NCBI GenBank assembly: GCA_036362985.1
Contig: JAYGXS010000002.1
Span: 15,938,761 to 16,002,760 of the forward strand
Reading direction: 5' to 3'
DNA length: 64,000 bases
Source of the DNA: Ligula intestinalis
Taxonomy: Eukaryota; Platyhelminthes; Cestoda; Diphyllobothriidea; Diphyllobothriidae
Positions 24,945 through 36,576 of the stretch are shown piece after piece. The stretch's first letter is position 1. The number at the start of each line of letters is the position of its first letter. Under the pieces are notes generated by a model. The model saw nothing but the letters and a program-made list of their open reading frames with translations, was not told the origin of the DNA and did no database searches. A program made the position numbers and the translations under genes.

Positions 24945-26250
24945 TGATATTTTGAACTGTTGAGTTGATTTGATGCTCAAAAAGTGATTTTATTAAAAAA
25001 AACTGTAACTTTGTTCTTTATATTGAAGGAAAACAGGCGGATTTTGGCAAACTCGGGGGGTTGCCGGGTATCCACGATATTTCCTATGCTATTAACAGTG
25101 ACTGAAACTTTTTATTTTTGCGCATTGTGCTATAAAGAGCACATCAATGTAAGAAAATAAATTTTGAGTAAATCCCTTCTGGAATCAGAAAATGTGATCT
25201 TAAGTTAGTGAAAACCAGATGAAGCAGGCCTAAGCAGTAAGGAAATTAAAATCCTAACTTGAGGCCAAAATACGTAAAAGCGATACAATTTTAGGAAGTA
25301 CAGTAGCTGACCTCACCCTTGCAAAGTTGTGATTAAAATTCGAGTTGGTAATTTAGCTTACATTTGGTCTTGTTATTTTGATTTGTTGAGTAAATTCGAT
25401 GCTCAGTAAACGCTTTAGTAAAGAAAACTGTATGCTTAGTTCAGGTTATTTAAGAGTATCAGGCAGCATTTTGGCGAAATCAGAGGTTGCCGCATATCTC
25501 CAATATCTCCTATGCCATTTAATCTGACTGAAACGTTTTATTGTTATGCTGAACGAAATGCTAGGGAAAAAAATGCACTTGTTACGGCATTTGGTCTCAT
25601 TGAATGCGACTGGTGTCAAAACAGCTGACATGAGAGCAACAGTTTCTCTGCTCAAGGGATGTGACGAAGGAGAGAATGATCCGTGTCTGATACCCAGTGT
25701 CTTGAGTACTCATGCCTCAGACATTGAGCAAAATACACCCGAAAACTTAACAAGGTGCACTGGGAGAACTCAAGGTTGAGAAGACCACATCATCTTGACC
25801 ACAGATTTGGTTTTCACATTTTACAAGACAAGTTGCTTCATACCAGCCGCTCTAGCGTTGTCAGATTATTGCATCAATTATGTAAACTGATGTTTTAAAG
25901 TGCACATATTTCAGCAGGTGGTCTAACGCATACAGCGTCCTCATAGTATATTGAATTGGTAGTTTTTTGCATATATTTAGCCTTTTTATTTTAATGTTTT
26001 GAATGTGTGATGCTCAAAATGCCTTTTAAATAAGAAAATTGCATGTAACGTCTTTATATGATTTCGGCGAAATCGGAGGCTGCCGGATATTTACCAAACT
26101 TTATCTGCTTTTTAATAAGGTAGGACAAAACACATTTGTGTTATACTATAAAAAACACCAATATAAACAAGACATTCATTTTAAATTAATCCGTTCCAGA
26201 CTCAGAAACTCTGAGAAAAAAATTAAAAAAATCAGTTGGACGGAGCTGTA
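24945..26250 (+). repeat. Three diverged tandem units of about 400-600 bp
   Basis: Units begin near 24945, 25374 and 25984. Each has GATGCTCA, AAAACTGTA or AAAATTGCATG, TTTGGCAAA / TTTGGCGAAATC / TTCGGCGAAATCGG, and GTTGCCGGGTAT / GTTGCCGCATAT / GCTGCCGGATAT. Unit a and unit b then share CTATGC, TGACTGAAAC and TTTTATT. They are non-coding and lie inside the 12 kb intron. Confidence 0.65.
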
Positions 26251-29200
26251 AGGAAACACGAAACATGTAGCCAATGCAGTTCGAAAGTTATGTTTGCCAA
26301 TTTCTGAAGTTGTTGTCACAAAACGCAGAAATACATTTGGCTGACCGCCTTTTTTTATCGCACCGGAGATTTGGGCTCATAAACAAAAAATGTTTAGGCT
26401 GACATGTAGACGGACATCAAAACGAATCTTTGGAAATGTTAAGAATGAGGCGAGATACTTTATTGTACGATATAGATTCCGCCAATTCGTAATTTAGAAA
26501 CACGATGGACAGAAGATTAACAGTTTTAACAACATCTCGGCCACTCTGGTGCATTCACAATCTTAAAAGAGCGTCTAAAAGTGATCAAATATATTTAAAA
26601 TGATCCAATATAAAGAAGAAAGTGCGCTTATTCATTTTCAGTCGAACATTGCCGTAGATTTTGAGGAAATTCAAAAGACCGAACGAATTCCCCATTTATG
26701 CTTAGACAGTACCTCGGTAAAGATAATTTATGCAGTTGAAGGTCTAATTTAAGTGCTTTTTAAGGCGAAAACTTACTTCGGAGGGTTTTTAAAAAGCGGA
26801 CTTTTGTTATGGACGTTCAGCTATTCTCGGCAATGCGTTTTTATGCTTGCGTGAGCCAAAAACTATACCCCAAAAGGACATCTTCACGAGAAATTCTATT
26901 CGAAATCTCCGCTTTTCGTTAATGCTTTTACAGGAAATCTTATGCTGAAGGTTTTGATAAACACATCGAGGGGAATATAAATTTATACAAAAGGCCTATG
27001 AACAACGAAAATCATGAACTATTTGTCTGCCTTTCAAAGAAAATCTGATATCAATTTTAATCCAATACCATCAAAATTCTATATAGGAAGTTAAGATAAG
27101 AAAATGTATCTTAATAGACACCAAATGGTAGGTTGAGGCTTTAACCTGACAATTAAATTTACATTTATTGATCACAGCTAAATATATGTTGAACATTTTT
27201 GTTATTTTGTCCTTCTTTAAAAAAGTTAACATAGCTCAAAAACGTAGCAGTACTTTTCGGTCGATTTAAGCTTTAAATTCGCGTATGGTTATTCATTATA
27301 CTTCCAAAGCTTTGGTTCATACTTTTCGACTGGTTTGCCAGTGATCATCAATCTTCGGTAAATTTCGGCATAGTTATGATTAAGGTCATCTACCGTAGCT
27401 TTAACGGCGAAATAAAATTCATTGAAACCGGCGCAACGAGGAGAGCAAGAATGATTCGGCCTCAGAATTTTCTTAACTTTCAATTACTTCCAAGACGCCA
27501 GCAACCTTGAAGACCAGATTTGTACTCAAACGACTGGCAGAGCGATGTTGGGATAGTGATCGATTGGTAGGACGGCCAGAAATTACAGCTCACATGTAGT
27601 AAAAAGGGAGCAAAATAATTGTAATAAGACTAACAATATAATGGAGACAAATAAAATGGCAAATCTAAATTTCCGTGTCTTTTTAATCAAGCTTTTCGCA
27701 GTATCATGACGATTTTTTCTGAACGGATAACGACGTGCTCAGATATGAGTAAGGTTCAGAAAACACAGATGCCAGTACGCAGTACAGGTAGTGTTACTGA
27801 ATAGACTGGTGTAACAAAAGCGATGTTTTGTCGATAATATTATACGACCAGAGAACTTAAGTATTTTGGAAGGCGTACAGCCCCATAATGCCATTAAGTA
27901 GGGACAAAAGTCCGAAATTGCACTGCACATCGACCTCCTGGTTTACTTTCAGGAGCACTGTAAGATTTCGCATTTTTTCAGTTCTTTTTTCCCTCAAAAT
28001 ACCTTCTTAGACCAAATTCGTTCGTCAAACCCGCTTATTCTAACTTTACAATTTACTCAACGACGAAAAAAGACAAACGCCTAAAATAACCCGAAAATTT
28101 TTTCACCACTACAGCTTTTTAACCACTACAGCTTTTCTCGATGAGGTTGTCGCCAAGCGGCAACTAAAAGTCCAAATAAGGAGCAAATTCATGGAAAAGG
28201 CTGTCCGTTTTGAAGACCCGGCGAGATGAAGCGCAATTATTTTAATCTTGACATTATTGACAGGTGACTTTGTAGTTAGCAACGGCTGGGCATAACTGTC
28301 AAAGTTAGCGAAAATGCGAGTTCAAGGAAGCGGACTGTACACACCAGCGGCACCAAATGAAATCAAATGACTTACTGTGCCGGTGTTAGGACCGCGTAAA
28401 TGAAGATGCGCTGTTGATCTTAGGCATACCCCCTAAAAGTGCTTGCCTTGCGAAGAATCTTGTAGGTTGACATTTATAGCCCATTCAATTAAACGAGGGA
28501 ATTTGTTTTTTTGGAGTAAACCTACAAGCCGCAAGACTCGAGAAAGGCACCACTATCGACTCCAGCTATCTCTTTGCAGTAATGAAGTGACCAGCGTTTG
28601 GGTAAGGGTTCGGGAAAATTGGCACGTGAAATTAATGCATTCCAGTTTCGCTTTTTTACATGTTTGGTCTGTTTAAGGTTATCCGCAAACCAGTTTCCAG
28701 CAGAGGATTAACTGATTTTACCTCGCTTCTTCCCTCAAATCCAAAACGTAAATGCCTCCTTTATGAATCTGTGGAATACTCCAGACAAGCGGTACTTTAG
28801 ACACTAAACCTTTTGGTGGGATGATTTGCAAAAACTTTAATAGGCCAAATTTTGACTCAGGAAGTTTATTTACAGTGAGCATTTCCAGCAAAGTTGGCAC
28901 CATTAATCACGAATGCACTTGACGTCAAAAAATGAAATAAGAAAATGTAATAGCTCAACAATGTATCGGGCAACAGATGTAAATGGCAGCTTAGTCCTCG
29001 GAACGGAAGATATTTTTGCAAGGGCTTTTGCATAGGGCGTGCTTCCTGGCAATCCTCCCCTGTCATACGAATTATCCAACCTTTCTTGCCCTTATTCTCT
29101 TCCTGTCAGTGTAACTTAACGCATTATGAATGAGAAGCATTCACTCCCGTGGACATTTTGCCATTCAAGCTAACGCAATGTCACCGTAATTAATCATACA

Positions 29201-30121
29201 AAACGATTTACTGGCAACCTGCACGTAAGAAAACCTTAAACGTTTCTGCGGAGGGAGGCTGTTAGTATGTTACGCCCACAGCAAACCAACGAATGAAATG
29301 TAAGATTATGTTTTATGCCTAATATGCGTATGTGATAAGTCCTTTCTGTCAGATACCATGGCCCCCCAAAGCAGTACACACCTACCTTGCAAAATAGTCT
29401 TGGCTGAAGAATAAAAAGTCGGAGCTAGCTTTAACTCCAGGACGGTTCGAATGCAGGCAAACAACAAAAAAACAGGAAATTCATGGCAGCGGAAAGCAAT
29501 AAATCATAATTCATTTACCAACCTCAATCGCTTAAGCAAATGCAATTTAAAACACTGCTCACGAGGTTCCTATTTCCGGACAGAACATAATGTTGTTTTT
29601 AACGGTTACCTAGCTACAAAAGGGATTTGCGGGAAACTGGGTGTTAAGTGAACTGCTGTTTTTGTCGCAATGCCCTGCTTTACACAAAAGATTGCAGAAT
29701 CACTAAGATAATGTTAAGCAGTTTAAGGTGTTTGTGTCATGAAAGAGGGATCAAGAGGAGTAACGCCTTCGGCAAAAAGCGAAAGACAAACAGCTAAGTG
29801 TCATAGCAAACCGGTAACAACAGCAAAAGTGAGCTGTAGGGTTTAAACAGCGCCTAGGAATAAAACTTTTTATCATTCCTTAAACTGTATCCCTTTGTCA
29901 TCACGGTGCAAAATAACTGAGATCCCCAGCGATTCATTGCATGCATCAAAAACCGGTCAAAATATGCAATTTTGATCTTGAATTTAATTTCGAAAAACGT
30001 ATCGTACACAGATATTCGACTTTGAAATATCTAACTACAGCGCTTTTTAAGGCGGTAACTTGTTCTAGAAAGTTTTTCAATTAATCTTAGTCGTATTCAC
30101 TTTTGGCTTTTGTTGTGTAGA

Positions 30122-30309
30122 TTAATTTTTCTCGACAATGAGTTGACATGTTTGGGCGATTCTAAAGTCGTGACCCACACAGGCAGCTATCAAAGGAGGA
30201 ATGTTTAAGAACTCATTATTTAGGTAAACGCTTTTAAGATATTTCTTATTTCTAAGTTTTCGGTAAATAGGTTGAACGAAATCGGTGTTAATGGACAAAC
30301 AAAGAAAAT
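30122..30309 (-). pseudogene. Possible coding remnant with an ankyrin-like end
   Basis: The minus-strand frame after an AATTTCACAG acceptor-like site (exon from 30309) reads LCLSINTDFVQPIYRKLRN, then NNEFLNIPPLIAACVGHDF, then TCQLIVEKN and a stop. The pattern PPLIAA..GH....CQLIVEKN resembles an ankyrin repeat. No partner exon was identified. It could be a retrocopy remnant, a terminal exon of an unseen transcript, or chance. Confidence 0.25.
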
Positions 30310-32344
30310 CTGTGAAATTCGTAAAGTGTTCAGTAGCATTTTCAAAACAGTTCTCTACTCGTCGCACTCGAACTCTCGAAATAATTTTTTTAATGTGACA
30401 AACGGAAATTTCTTTCAATATGCACAAGGTGGTATGAATTTGATTACAAGTACAACCGTAATCTAACTTTTTAGTAAACAGCCAGCCTATCCGTGTGTGG
30501 CCGTCAATGTATTTTTATTCTGCTCAACAGTCGGGATGTGATTTCCATCGAAAATCTTTTTGCAATTGCCAATAGAAATTGATACAAAGCACGCAAGAAT
30601 CTTTTCGTGCATTAAAAAACGGAAATGTGTATGAAGAATCAAAATTTGGAAATAAATGTACCTAAGGTGACTTCATCCATTTCTGACACATTTAGTGCAT
30701 GTTTAAATGTTATTGGAAGCATTTAGTTTATAAAAATTTTGTATTTGTACTTATTCTGTATAACCTTGCCATCCTTTTCCATTTCCATGCGTTAAACACA
30801 CTTTTATTTCATATTGCCATTTCTTGAATTAGCAGATTTTTGTGAAAATTACATTTTTTCTATGCTAGTAAATAGTAATTTTCCAACCAAACTCTGACTT
30901 TTTCTACTTATAGTTCTAACTATATTGTTAAAATAGTTTAGGGGCAAGCCGCGTATGCTGACTTCCCGCAAAATGACTTTTATTCAGTTTTTGAACTTAT
31001 TGCATGAGATTGTCCACTAACTGTACAATTTCTTAAGAAATTAACTGCGAACTTCTAATAAAGTGTTCGATATTTCACTTTGGGCTTTTGTTGCTAGCTA
31101 GTGCCGTAATCAGAAAATGGCAAAATAATCTGAACATGGTCAAAAGTTTGTACTCTTGGAGCCTCTCTAAATCAAAAAACCACGTAATGTGGTTGATATT
31201 AAACAAAAGTTATGCAATTTTTCTTAGCAAAATTATCAGATTATCACGAAGTACAACATTCTTTTTGTGAGATGGTTTTTGACTTTGTGGTATATGGCAA
31301 AAAGCAGATAATTGAATCAAAAACAGCAAAGGGGCTAAAAGTAAACATAGTGTCATTTTTTATAAAAAACTTTTTTTCGTTAAGAGATTCGGGCAAGGAA
31401 AGGGTTATTTGCTGATATACGCTAAAATGCTGCAAGGATACCGGTGAAGGAGTTAGACACCAACTACATTTTCAGGTTCCACCGAGCTTGGGCAAATGCC
31501 TAGGGGCAATATTAATCTCTTTCACTACGGACAGTGTCCAGTTAGACTTAACGTATGGTGAACAGCTCTATTACCGGATTCATTTACTCTTTTAAGACTA
31601 AAGGTTAGCAGGTTTTAGTCCTTTTCATTATTACGAAAGCAGTAAATTAAAAATCTAGTTAAATTTCCCTACGGTTCGGGGGAACCTCTTAGCACTGCAC
31701 CATCCAATTTTTTTCTGTTGGACACGAATCTGAAAAGCAAAGGGTCTGTAAATAACCCACGCCCTTCAAAATATTAGCCTAAACCTGAAAGATGTTGGAA
31801 TTCAACAAAATGAGTAAATGCTTCTCGAAACTTTGAGACTGCCATAACATAACTGGCAACTTTTTGCGTTGATTAAAAACAGCAGCTTTAAGCCTTGTGG
31901 GTTTTTATTCGCGTTTTGAAAAGGGAGAATTAATTGGCAGGCCTTAATGGACTTTCGCGGGCAAAAAGGAGGGCAAAGAACAAAGCCAAATGCCAGCCTT
32001 AAACCGTCCTGACATGCATCATAAATTTTCAACAAAACCACATTTCGGACGTTCAAGAACGGTTTCCGCAAAAGGATATCGATGGAATGCTACCAAGTGA
32101 ATAACTTGTGCATTTGGACTGTGAATTCGCTGTGGTTTAATATATAGCAAACAGCCGTTATGTAAACCTATAAATAATATCTAACCGTTGTATACAGTTA
32201 GTTGATTTAAAAGTATGTTCCATGTATGAGGGGAAGGATTTGTTTTTCAAGGCACTTAGATACTGGTGTTGATTAGAAACTTCAGTGAGATTGTCAGTTA
32301 TATGCCCGCCAAAATGCGGGGGCAGGCATCTTTCGTAGTGCAGC

Positions 32345-32450
32345 CTACTTTGCGCGGTATGGTTAGGGTTGAGGCTAGGGTCATGTTTAAGCTGATGATT
32401 GGGCTTAAATTTAGACAAAGCATAGGGTAAGGGTTATGACAGAAACTAGA
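32345..32450 (+). repeat. Second degenerate TTAGGG-like stretch
   Basis: GGTATGGTTAGGGTTGAGGC, GATTGGGCTTAAATTTAG and GCATAGGGTAAGGGTTATG give a diverged telomere-like composition similar to 5008-5115. Confidence 0.4.
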
Positions 32451-32887
32451 GCTGATGCTTGAGGAAGGATTATTAGCAAAAGTACCTTATGCAGTCTCCC
32501 TCATATAGTTTTATTCCTAGCATTTTGTCTTGCAAAAACGGTGGTTATGGGGTTTTGGGGGTGGGGAAATAGGATAAGCAGAGAAGGGAATTTTTAGAAG
32601 TAATTGTAAAGTAAAAAAATGTAGTCGGAGTTGTTTCCCGCGGCCGCTAGGAATGAGTTGTTCCGGATGTAAACTGAAGGTGTGCGCGGGGCTTCGTGCC
32701 GTGGTTTTTTACGAATCTAACTTCAGAATGGTAAGTTGAACCTCAGGTAAGTTGAAGTACACGAACTCCTAACCACCAGTTCAATTTTTTTTGGGAATTT
32801 CAAGAAACGTGCAATTAAATAATCAGGTTTTTCTGCAATACGTTAAACGATAATACAGATTAGGGAAATCTAAAGTAAAATTAAAAT

Positions 32888-33144
32888 CTATTTAGCAGTT
32901 ATTAAAGTATATACCACTGTGTGTCCTAATTTCCCACCCATAAAACCCAATAAGTACCATTTTCGTAGGACAACATGCTGGGAGTATGGATTAATGATGG
33001 GGACTACATAAGCTACTATTGCCGGATTATTGTTAGGATCAGGACAGTAGAATGTTTCAGTTCCCAGAACTAAGCACAAGGCGCCACTGTAGTCTGAAGG
33101 GGCGATACTCTTTCGCTGTCCAGCTGGGGTCAATTCAACCATTT
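32888..33144 (-). CDS. Possible nested gene, last exon (unknown function)
   Basis: The acceptor is CTTTGTCAG|AAATGG, with two bases that complete a Glu codon from the preceding exon. It encodes about 85 codons ending in TAG (32890-32888). Readable pieces are MVELTPAGQRKSIAPSDY, SGALCLVLGTETFYCPDPN, NNPAIVAYVVPIINPYSQH and GFMGGKLGHTVVYTL. The hydrophobic part around PAIVAYVVPII is not long enough for a confident membrane helix. I do not recognise the family. The strongest evidence is that three consecutive minus-strand exons fit each other's phases. It lies on the same strand as, and within an intron of, the PP2C-like gene, so an alternative transcript of that gene is a second explanation. 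Confidence 0.5.
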
Positions 33145-33507
33145 CTGACAAAGTTCCGAAAAAAAGTTATATCCAATTTGTCGCAAACATGCAATTTTAG
33201 CGCTAGTCTGTTGCTTGAGTTTAACTTAATCTTCCACGGTTAGTTCTGCTGGTAAACACGTTGTATGTGTGCAGAGTCAATATTATATAACCAGAGGTTG
33301 TTTCTCAAATACCCCTTGACAACTGAAAGCGCCCTATGGTCGCAATAACATTGGCTTCATATTAACGGATCAACTGTAAAGCAGACTGCTTTTTAACTAA
33401 TCAAAAGAAATCACCAAAACAGTTACGAATGTAGCCTGAACGGCTTTAATGGTTACTGGCCAAAATTCGTTCAGGGAGTAATAACGTTTATTTCAAATAC
33501 TACTCAC

Positions 33508-33603
33508 CTGAGGTTCGACCAGTGACTGGATTTGTGTCGTAGAGTGAGGTTGCCTTTCCGAATGCGTGACTAGTTGATACTTCCTTCCAGTGGTCGATTA
33601 CAA
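33508..33603 (-). CDS. Possible nested gene, middle exon
   Basis: It has near-ideal splice sites: acceptor GTTTTTTAG|TTGTAA (33603) and donor ACCTCAG|GTGAGT (33508). The only open frame is the one needed by both neighbours: two bases, 31 codons, one base. It encodes VIDHWKEVSTSHAFGKATS, then LYDTNPVTGRTS. The other two frames have stops within the exon. It could also follow the first PP2C-like exon (36327-36576), which ends in the same phase, giving an alternative product. Confidence 0.55.
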
Positions 33604-33950
33604 CTAAAAAACGCACAACCGAAGGTCCATTTCAAAACTGCATATTCTCGAAACCAGAAATCAACCAATCTTTAAGATACATTCCTCGTGATATTAAAAT
33701 TGTGCTGCGCTAGAAAAATAGTGAAGCTGTGTAATATTTCCTTGTAATAATTCCTTGCAGGGTTACTCTTCACTGTCCTTAGTTGAAATGGGAAAATATT
33801 TTCGAAAATTTCCTGTTTACATTGAAGAGCTTTTAAGGGGTAGCTGTGAAGAGAATAGTAGGCTTATCTACGTAAAGGGAACTATGTTAAAGTATAACAT
33901 TTAAAGCCAAAAGTGCCCAAACTTTATAATATAAATAAATAAACTAATAT

Positions 33951-34263
33951 GCGTAAATATTTGAGCTCCGGATATAATATCGCCTTCATCATCCCCGGCA
34001 GAGGAAGAAGATAGGCCAATTCCTGAGATAAAATTATCTTTAGGCTGACGTTTCGAAAACATTCAGGCACGACTATAACACGAAGCTAGCGGTAAGATAC
34101 ATTCATTCGACGTTGGCAGGAGAATAGACAGTACGCTCTGGCGATGAAAACGAGAATGTTTTCGAAACATCCGCCTAAATATATTTTGATCTTAGGAATC
34201 GTCCCATTTGCTTCGTCCTCTTCCGGGGATGATGAAAGCAAAATAAATCAGCGTATTTATTGC
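33951..34263. mobile_element. Inverted pair of PLE-type 3' ends, no reading frame between
   Basis: The left arm (about 33951-34063) and the right arm (about 34153-34263) are inverted complements. Both contain CTTCATCATCCCCGG, AGAGGA.GAAG, GGAATCGT/GGCCAATTCCT-type and TTTAGGC..ACGTTTCGAAAACATTC. About 90 bases separate them. In the right copy GGCGATGAAAACGAGAATGT followed by TTTCGAAACATC resembles a decayed hammerhead core (GATGA, AAAC..GTTT stem, GAAA). I read it as two inverted termini of a PLE family with nothing left of the body. Confidence 0.55.
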
Positions 34264-34554
34264 AAATTTACAGGCCACGTCAGAACGTATTATCATAGAT
34301 GGTCATTTAGGAACATGAAAATGGCCTCAAAATAGCTGAAAGCAGTCTGGACGTATCCACAATTTTATACTTAAATAAAGGAAACCGTTTAAACATTTCC
34401 GTGTGTAGCACTGGGCCAATTCTGGTAAATTTTCTGCCGTCAAGCCTTTCCAATGTATCTTTACACACTCCTTATGCAATAATAGTCATCGGACGACCTG
34501 CTTGGAAGGCCTGGTGAGAATTTATCGAAAACAAACGTATGTTAGCCCATTTAC

Positions 34555-34672
34555 CTTCTAAAATTTTCAAAGGGAATTTTTGCAAATTTAAAAATTTTGT
34601 TAATAAAGTATAAAACGTTGCATCAAAACGTTTTTTAAAATGGAAATCATCTATACTGGTCACGAAGTACAT
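34555..34672 (-). CDS. Possible nested gene, first exon
   Basis: ATG at 34672 is preceded in frame by TGA six bases upstream, so it is the natural start. The frame runs MYFVTSIDDFHFKKRFDAT, FYTLLTKFLNLQKFPLKIL, E and leaves in phase 1 at TTAGAAG|GTAAAT. With the two following exons the product would have 156 residues. The exon is AT-rich, unlike those of the PP2C-like gene. No promoter signal was recognised. Confidence 0.4.
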
Positions 34673-35484
34673 GTATCAACAACACGCGTAAGATGAAACC
34701 TTGTTATGCGTATGAGCAGCATAGACTTTCTTCCCCTTTAACAATCAAGAAAATTTCAAGGCTTTAAGAAGACTGAAAATAGCACTTTCACTTATTGAAA
34801 TCGCAGATAATTTCTTCGGATAGTGTTGTGAGAGGCTGAGCAAAAGGCCAGAGAGTAAACTTCTCCCAGAAATTATGTGGTTGAAAACTAGTTAGTCCAT
34901 GTCAACACCAATATATTTTTACGAGACCGAAGAACACCTGGAATAATAAGTTAATCGCCTGTGCCGTAAGCCCGCATCCGGAAGCTATGATATACCGCCG
35001 CTGAACTCTTCACAGAATCCAAGGGCGACATAACTTGGAGCGTTTATTACCCCTCTGTGATCCGAGACTTTTACAGTTCCCTTTTTTGATATCGCGCATT
35101 CTCGCGGGGGAAAATTCCCGCGAGCTTCTTAATAATTCAGCCTTTGTGCGATTCGCAGTACACGCGGGGACTGCGGCAGCCCTGAAGTACTTGATTTCGT
35201 CTTCCGCCTCAGGAAATAAATCAGTTAAGCGAAGGAGGGAGGCAGTCTGAGCAAATATTCGACTCCAGAAAAAAAAGATAAAATAAACAACGTTTTAATT
35301 GAAATTATGACAGTCAGGTTCAGATTATGCTGAAAAGGAAGTGCTGAAGAGTTTTTGGGATTCTGCAAATAAATACTCAAACTAGTAATTCTTTCGCTGT
35401 AGGCTAGCTGCATCGAGCGTGAGAGACGCGATACCTAGAAACGTCACGAGTTGAGGCAAAGGTTCGCATCCCAGTTATGTGCAT

Positions 35485-36247
35485 AGATTGCGAAGAAGTA
35501 GTTTCGATCATCGGAATCGTAGTTTTATTTGTCTAAGCTTTCGAACTCTTGCGGGAGTCCATCGTCGGAGATAAAACCATCAACGAAAGCAAGCAAAATT
35601 TATTGGGGGAAGGGGTAAATTAACCGTCAGTGAAAGCAAGCGACCGAGCGTATTGTCGCTGGAATAGGAGGTTGGAATCGTGCATCGTGCCCAGGCTACA
35701 ATGCGCAGCCGGGTCATGAGGATCAAGGATCGATTAAATTCCAGTGAGCAGTCGAGTGAAGTGTACCGAATACCATGTCTAAAATGTCCTTTAAATTATA
35801 CGAGACAGACCGGATGCATGCTGGGTTCGCGCACACACGAACACATGTCGGTTGTTCGACGGGGTGATGCATTATCACAAGTAGCCGCCCACACCTACGA
35901 GACGGGTCATGAGTTCAACTTTGCGGCTGCAAGGACAATTACCCAGGCAAGCAGCAAGACGGGCCGAGAACTCATTGAAGCCTGGGCGTCGGATGACAAT
36001 TCATATAACCGATGCATCGAGCTGGCGCCCGCATATGTTGCCCAGGTATCTCCAGACTCACGGCACTGGTGGTCCTGTCCCTCCCTCTCTCCCCCTCCCC
36101 ACGCCTATGACCGGTAATTGACCCCCTTCCCCTATAAATGTTGCTTGTTTTCGTTGACGGTTTTATTGCTGACGATGGACATCCGCAAGTGTTCGAAAGC
36201 TCAGACAAATAAAACTACGATTCCGATGGTCGAAACTACTTCTTCTT
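35485..36247 (+). mobile_element. Short PLE copy flanked by inverted terminal repeats
   Basis: The segment 35485-35615, read on the minus strand, matches 36113-36247 over about 130 bases. Shared stretches include ACGATGGAC, CCGCAAG, GTTCGAAAGCT, AGACAAATAAAACTACGATT and CGAAACTACTTCTTC. Each terminus has a hammerhead-like core. The right one has CTGACGA at 36169-36175, a 5 bp stem (GGACA/TGTTC) and GAAA at 36195-36198. The left one is on the minus strand at 35568-35539 with CCGACGA, stem GGACTC/GAGTTC and GAAA. Between the termini is the end of a PLE reading frame. The copy is compact, about 760 bp. Confidence 0.8.
35680..36117 (+). pseudogene. C-terminal PLE endonuclease domain (GIY-YIG-type, degenerate)
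   Basis: A single open frame of 145 codons reads RSRVMRIKDRLNSSEQSSEV, then YRIPCLKCPLNYTRQTGCML, RTHEHMSVVRRGDALSQVA and HTYETGHEFN. The CxxC...Y.RQTG..L..R..EH spacing and the H....GH.F end match the PLE endonuclease domain seen at 17.6 kb (CSCGAGYIGR...REH). The second Tyr-Ile-Gly has become Tyr-Thr-Arg. The RT part is absent, so this is a 5'-truncated copy, although the remaining frame is open. Confidence 0.7.
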
Positions 36248-36326
36248 GACCTTGAAATATATCTTTTTCTTGGCAATATCCCCAGATTCGCGCATTATAC
36301 AATGGCTTTAACCGCTTAAAGCTCAC

Positions 36327-36576
36327 CCCGATTGCCACAAAGAAGGACTTTTGCGTTGCTGTGGGAAGTTGAGTCAGCACCATCTCCTACTGCTGTTGAG
36401 CTGTTCGCCCGCCATTCACGGGCGGCCTGGAAGCCTTTGTCCGGGCCTGTCAGTGCCGCGGTCACTTGGCGTGCCTGAAGCCATGGACTGAGGATGGGCA
36501 AGACCGCCTCTGGGGGCAGTTCGGATGGCGCGGAGGCCCGCCATAGCATAAAGTTATCGGTGCCGTTGCAGGCCTG
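36327..36576 (-). CDS. PP2C-like protein (CG9801/PP2D1 type), first visible exon
   Basis: The acceptor is TTCTTTTGCAG|CAGGCC (36576) and the donor AATCGGG|GTGAGC (36327). It enters in phase 0 and leaves in phase 1. It encodes QACNGTDNFMLWRASAPSEL, then PPEAVLPILSPWLQARQVTA, LTGPDKGFQAAREW and SNAKVLLCGNRG. The end joins NRG|DPIADAF of the next exon. There must be at least one more upstream exon with the start codon, ending in phase 0. I could not identify it between 36.6 and 45 kb. The visible coding total is 1812 bases. The 5' edge of this exon is duplicated at 37.2 kb. Confidence 0.8.

Larger units (their letters stand above)
24271..36326 (-). other. 12 kb intron of the PP2C-like gene
   Basis: The intron lies between donor CGGG|GTGAGC and acceptor TCTGCAG. 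It contains tandem repeats at 24.95-26.25 kb, a possible ankyrin-like coding remnant at 30.1-30.3 kb, a possible same-strand nested gene at 32.9-34.7 kb, and inverted-repeat PLE-type copies at 33.95-34.26 and 35.48-36.25 kb. A minus-strand frame at 28718-28903 (LLEMLTVNKLPESKFGLLKF, then WSIPQIHKGGIYVL) ends exactly at a GTAAAA donor-like site. It has no acceptor and is unproven. I see nothing definable at 26300-28700, 29070-30100 or 30440-32300. Confidence 0.7.

Noticed and set aside
25546..25779. 77-codon plus-strand frame
   Set aside because: It begins inside a diverged tandem repeat unit and has no splice sites or motif.
27289..27483. Minus-strand frame ending in EKYEPKLWKYNE
   Set aside because: A phase-compatible link to 28718-28903 is possible, but the acceptor has no pyrimidine tract and no family is recognisable.
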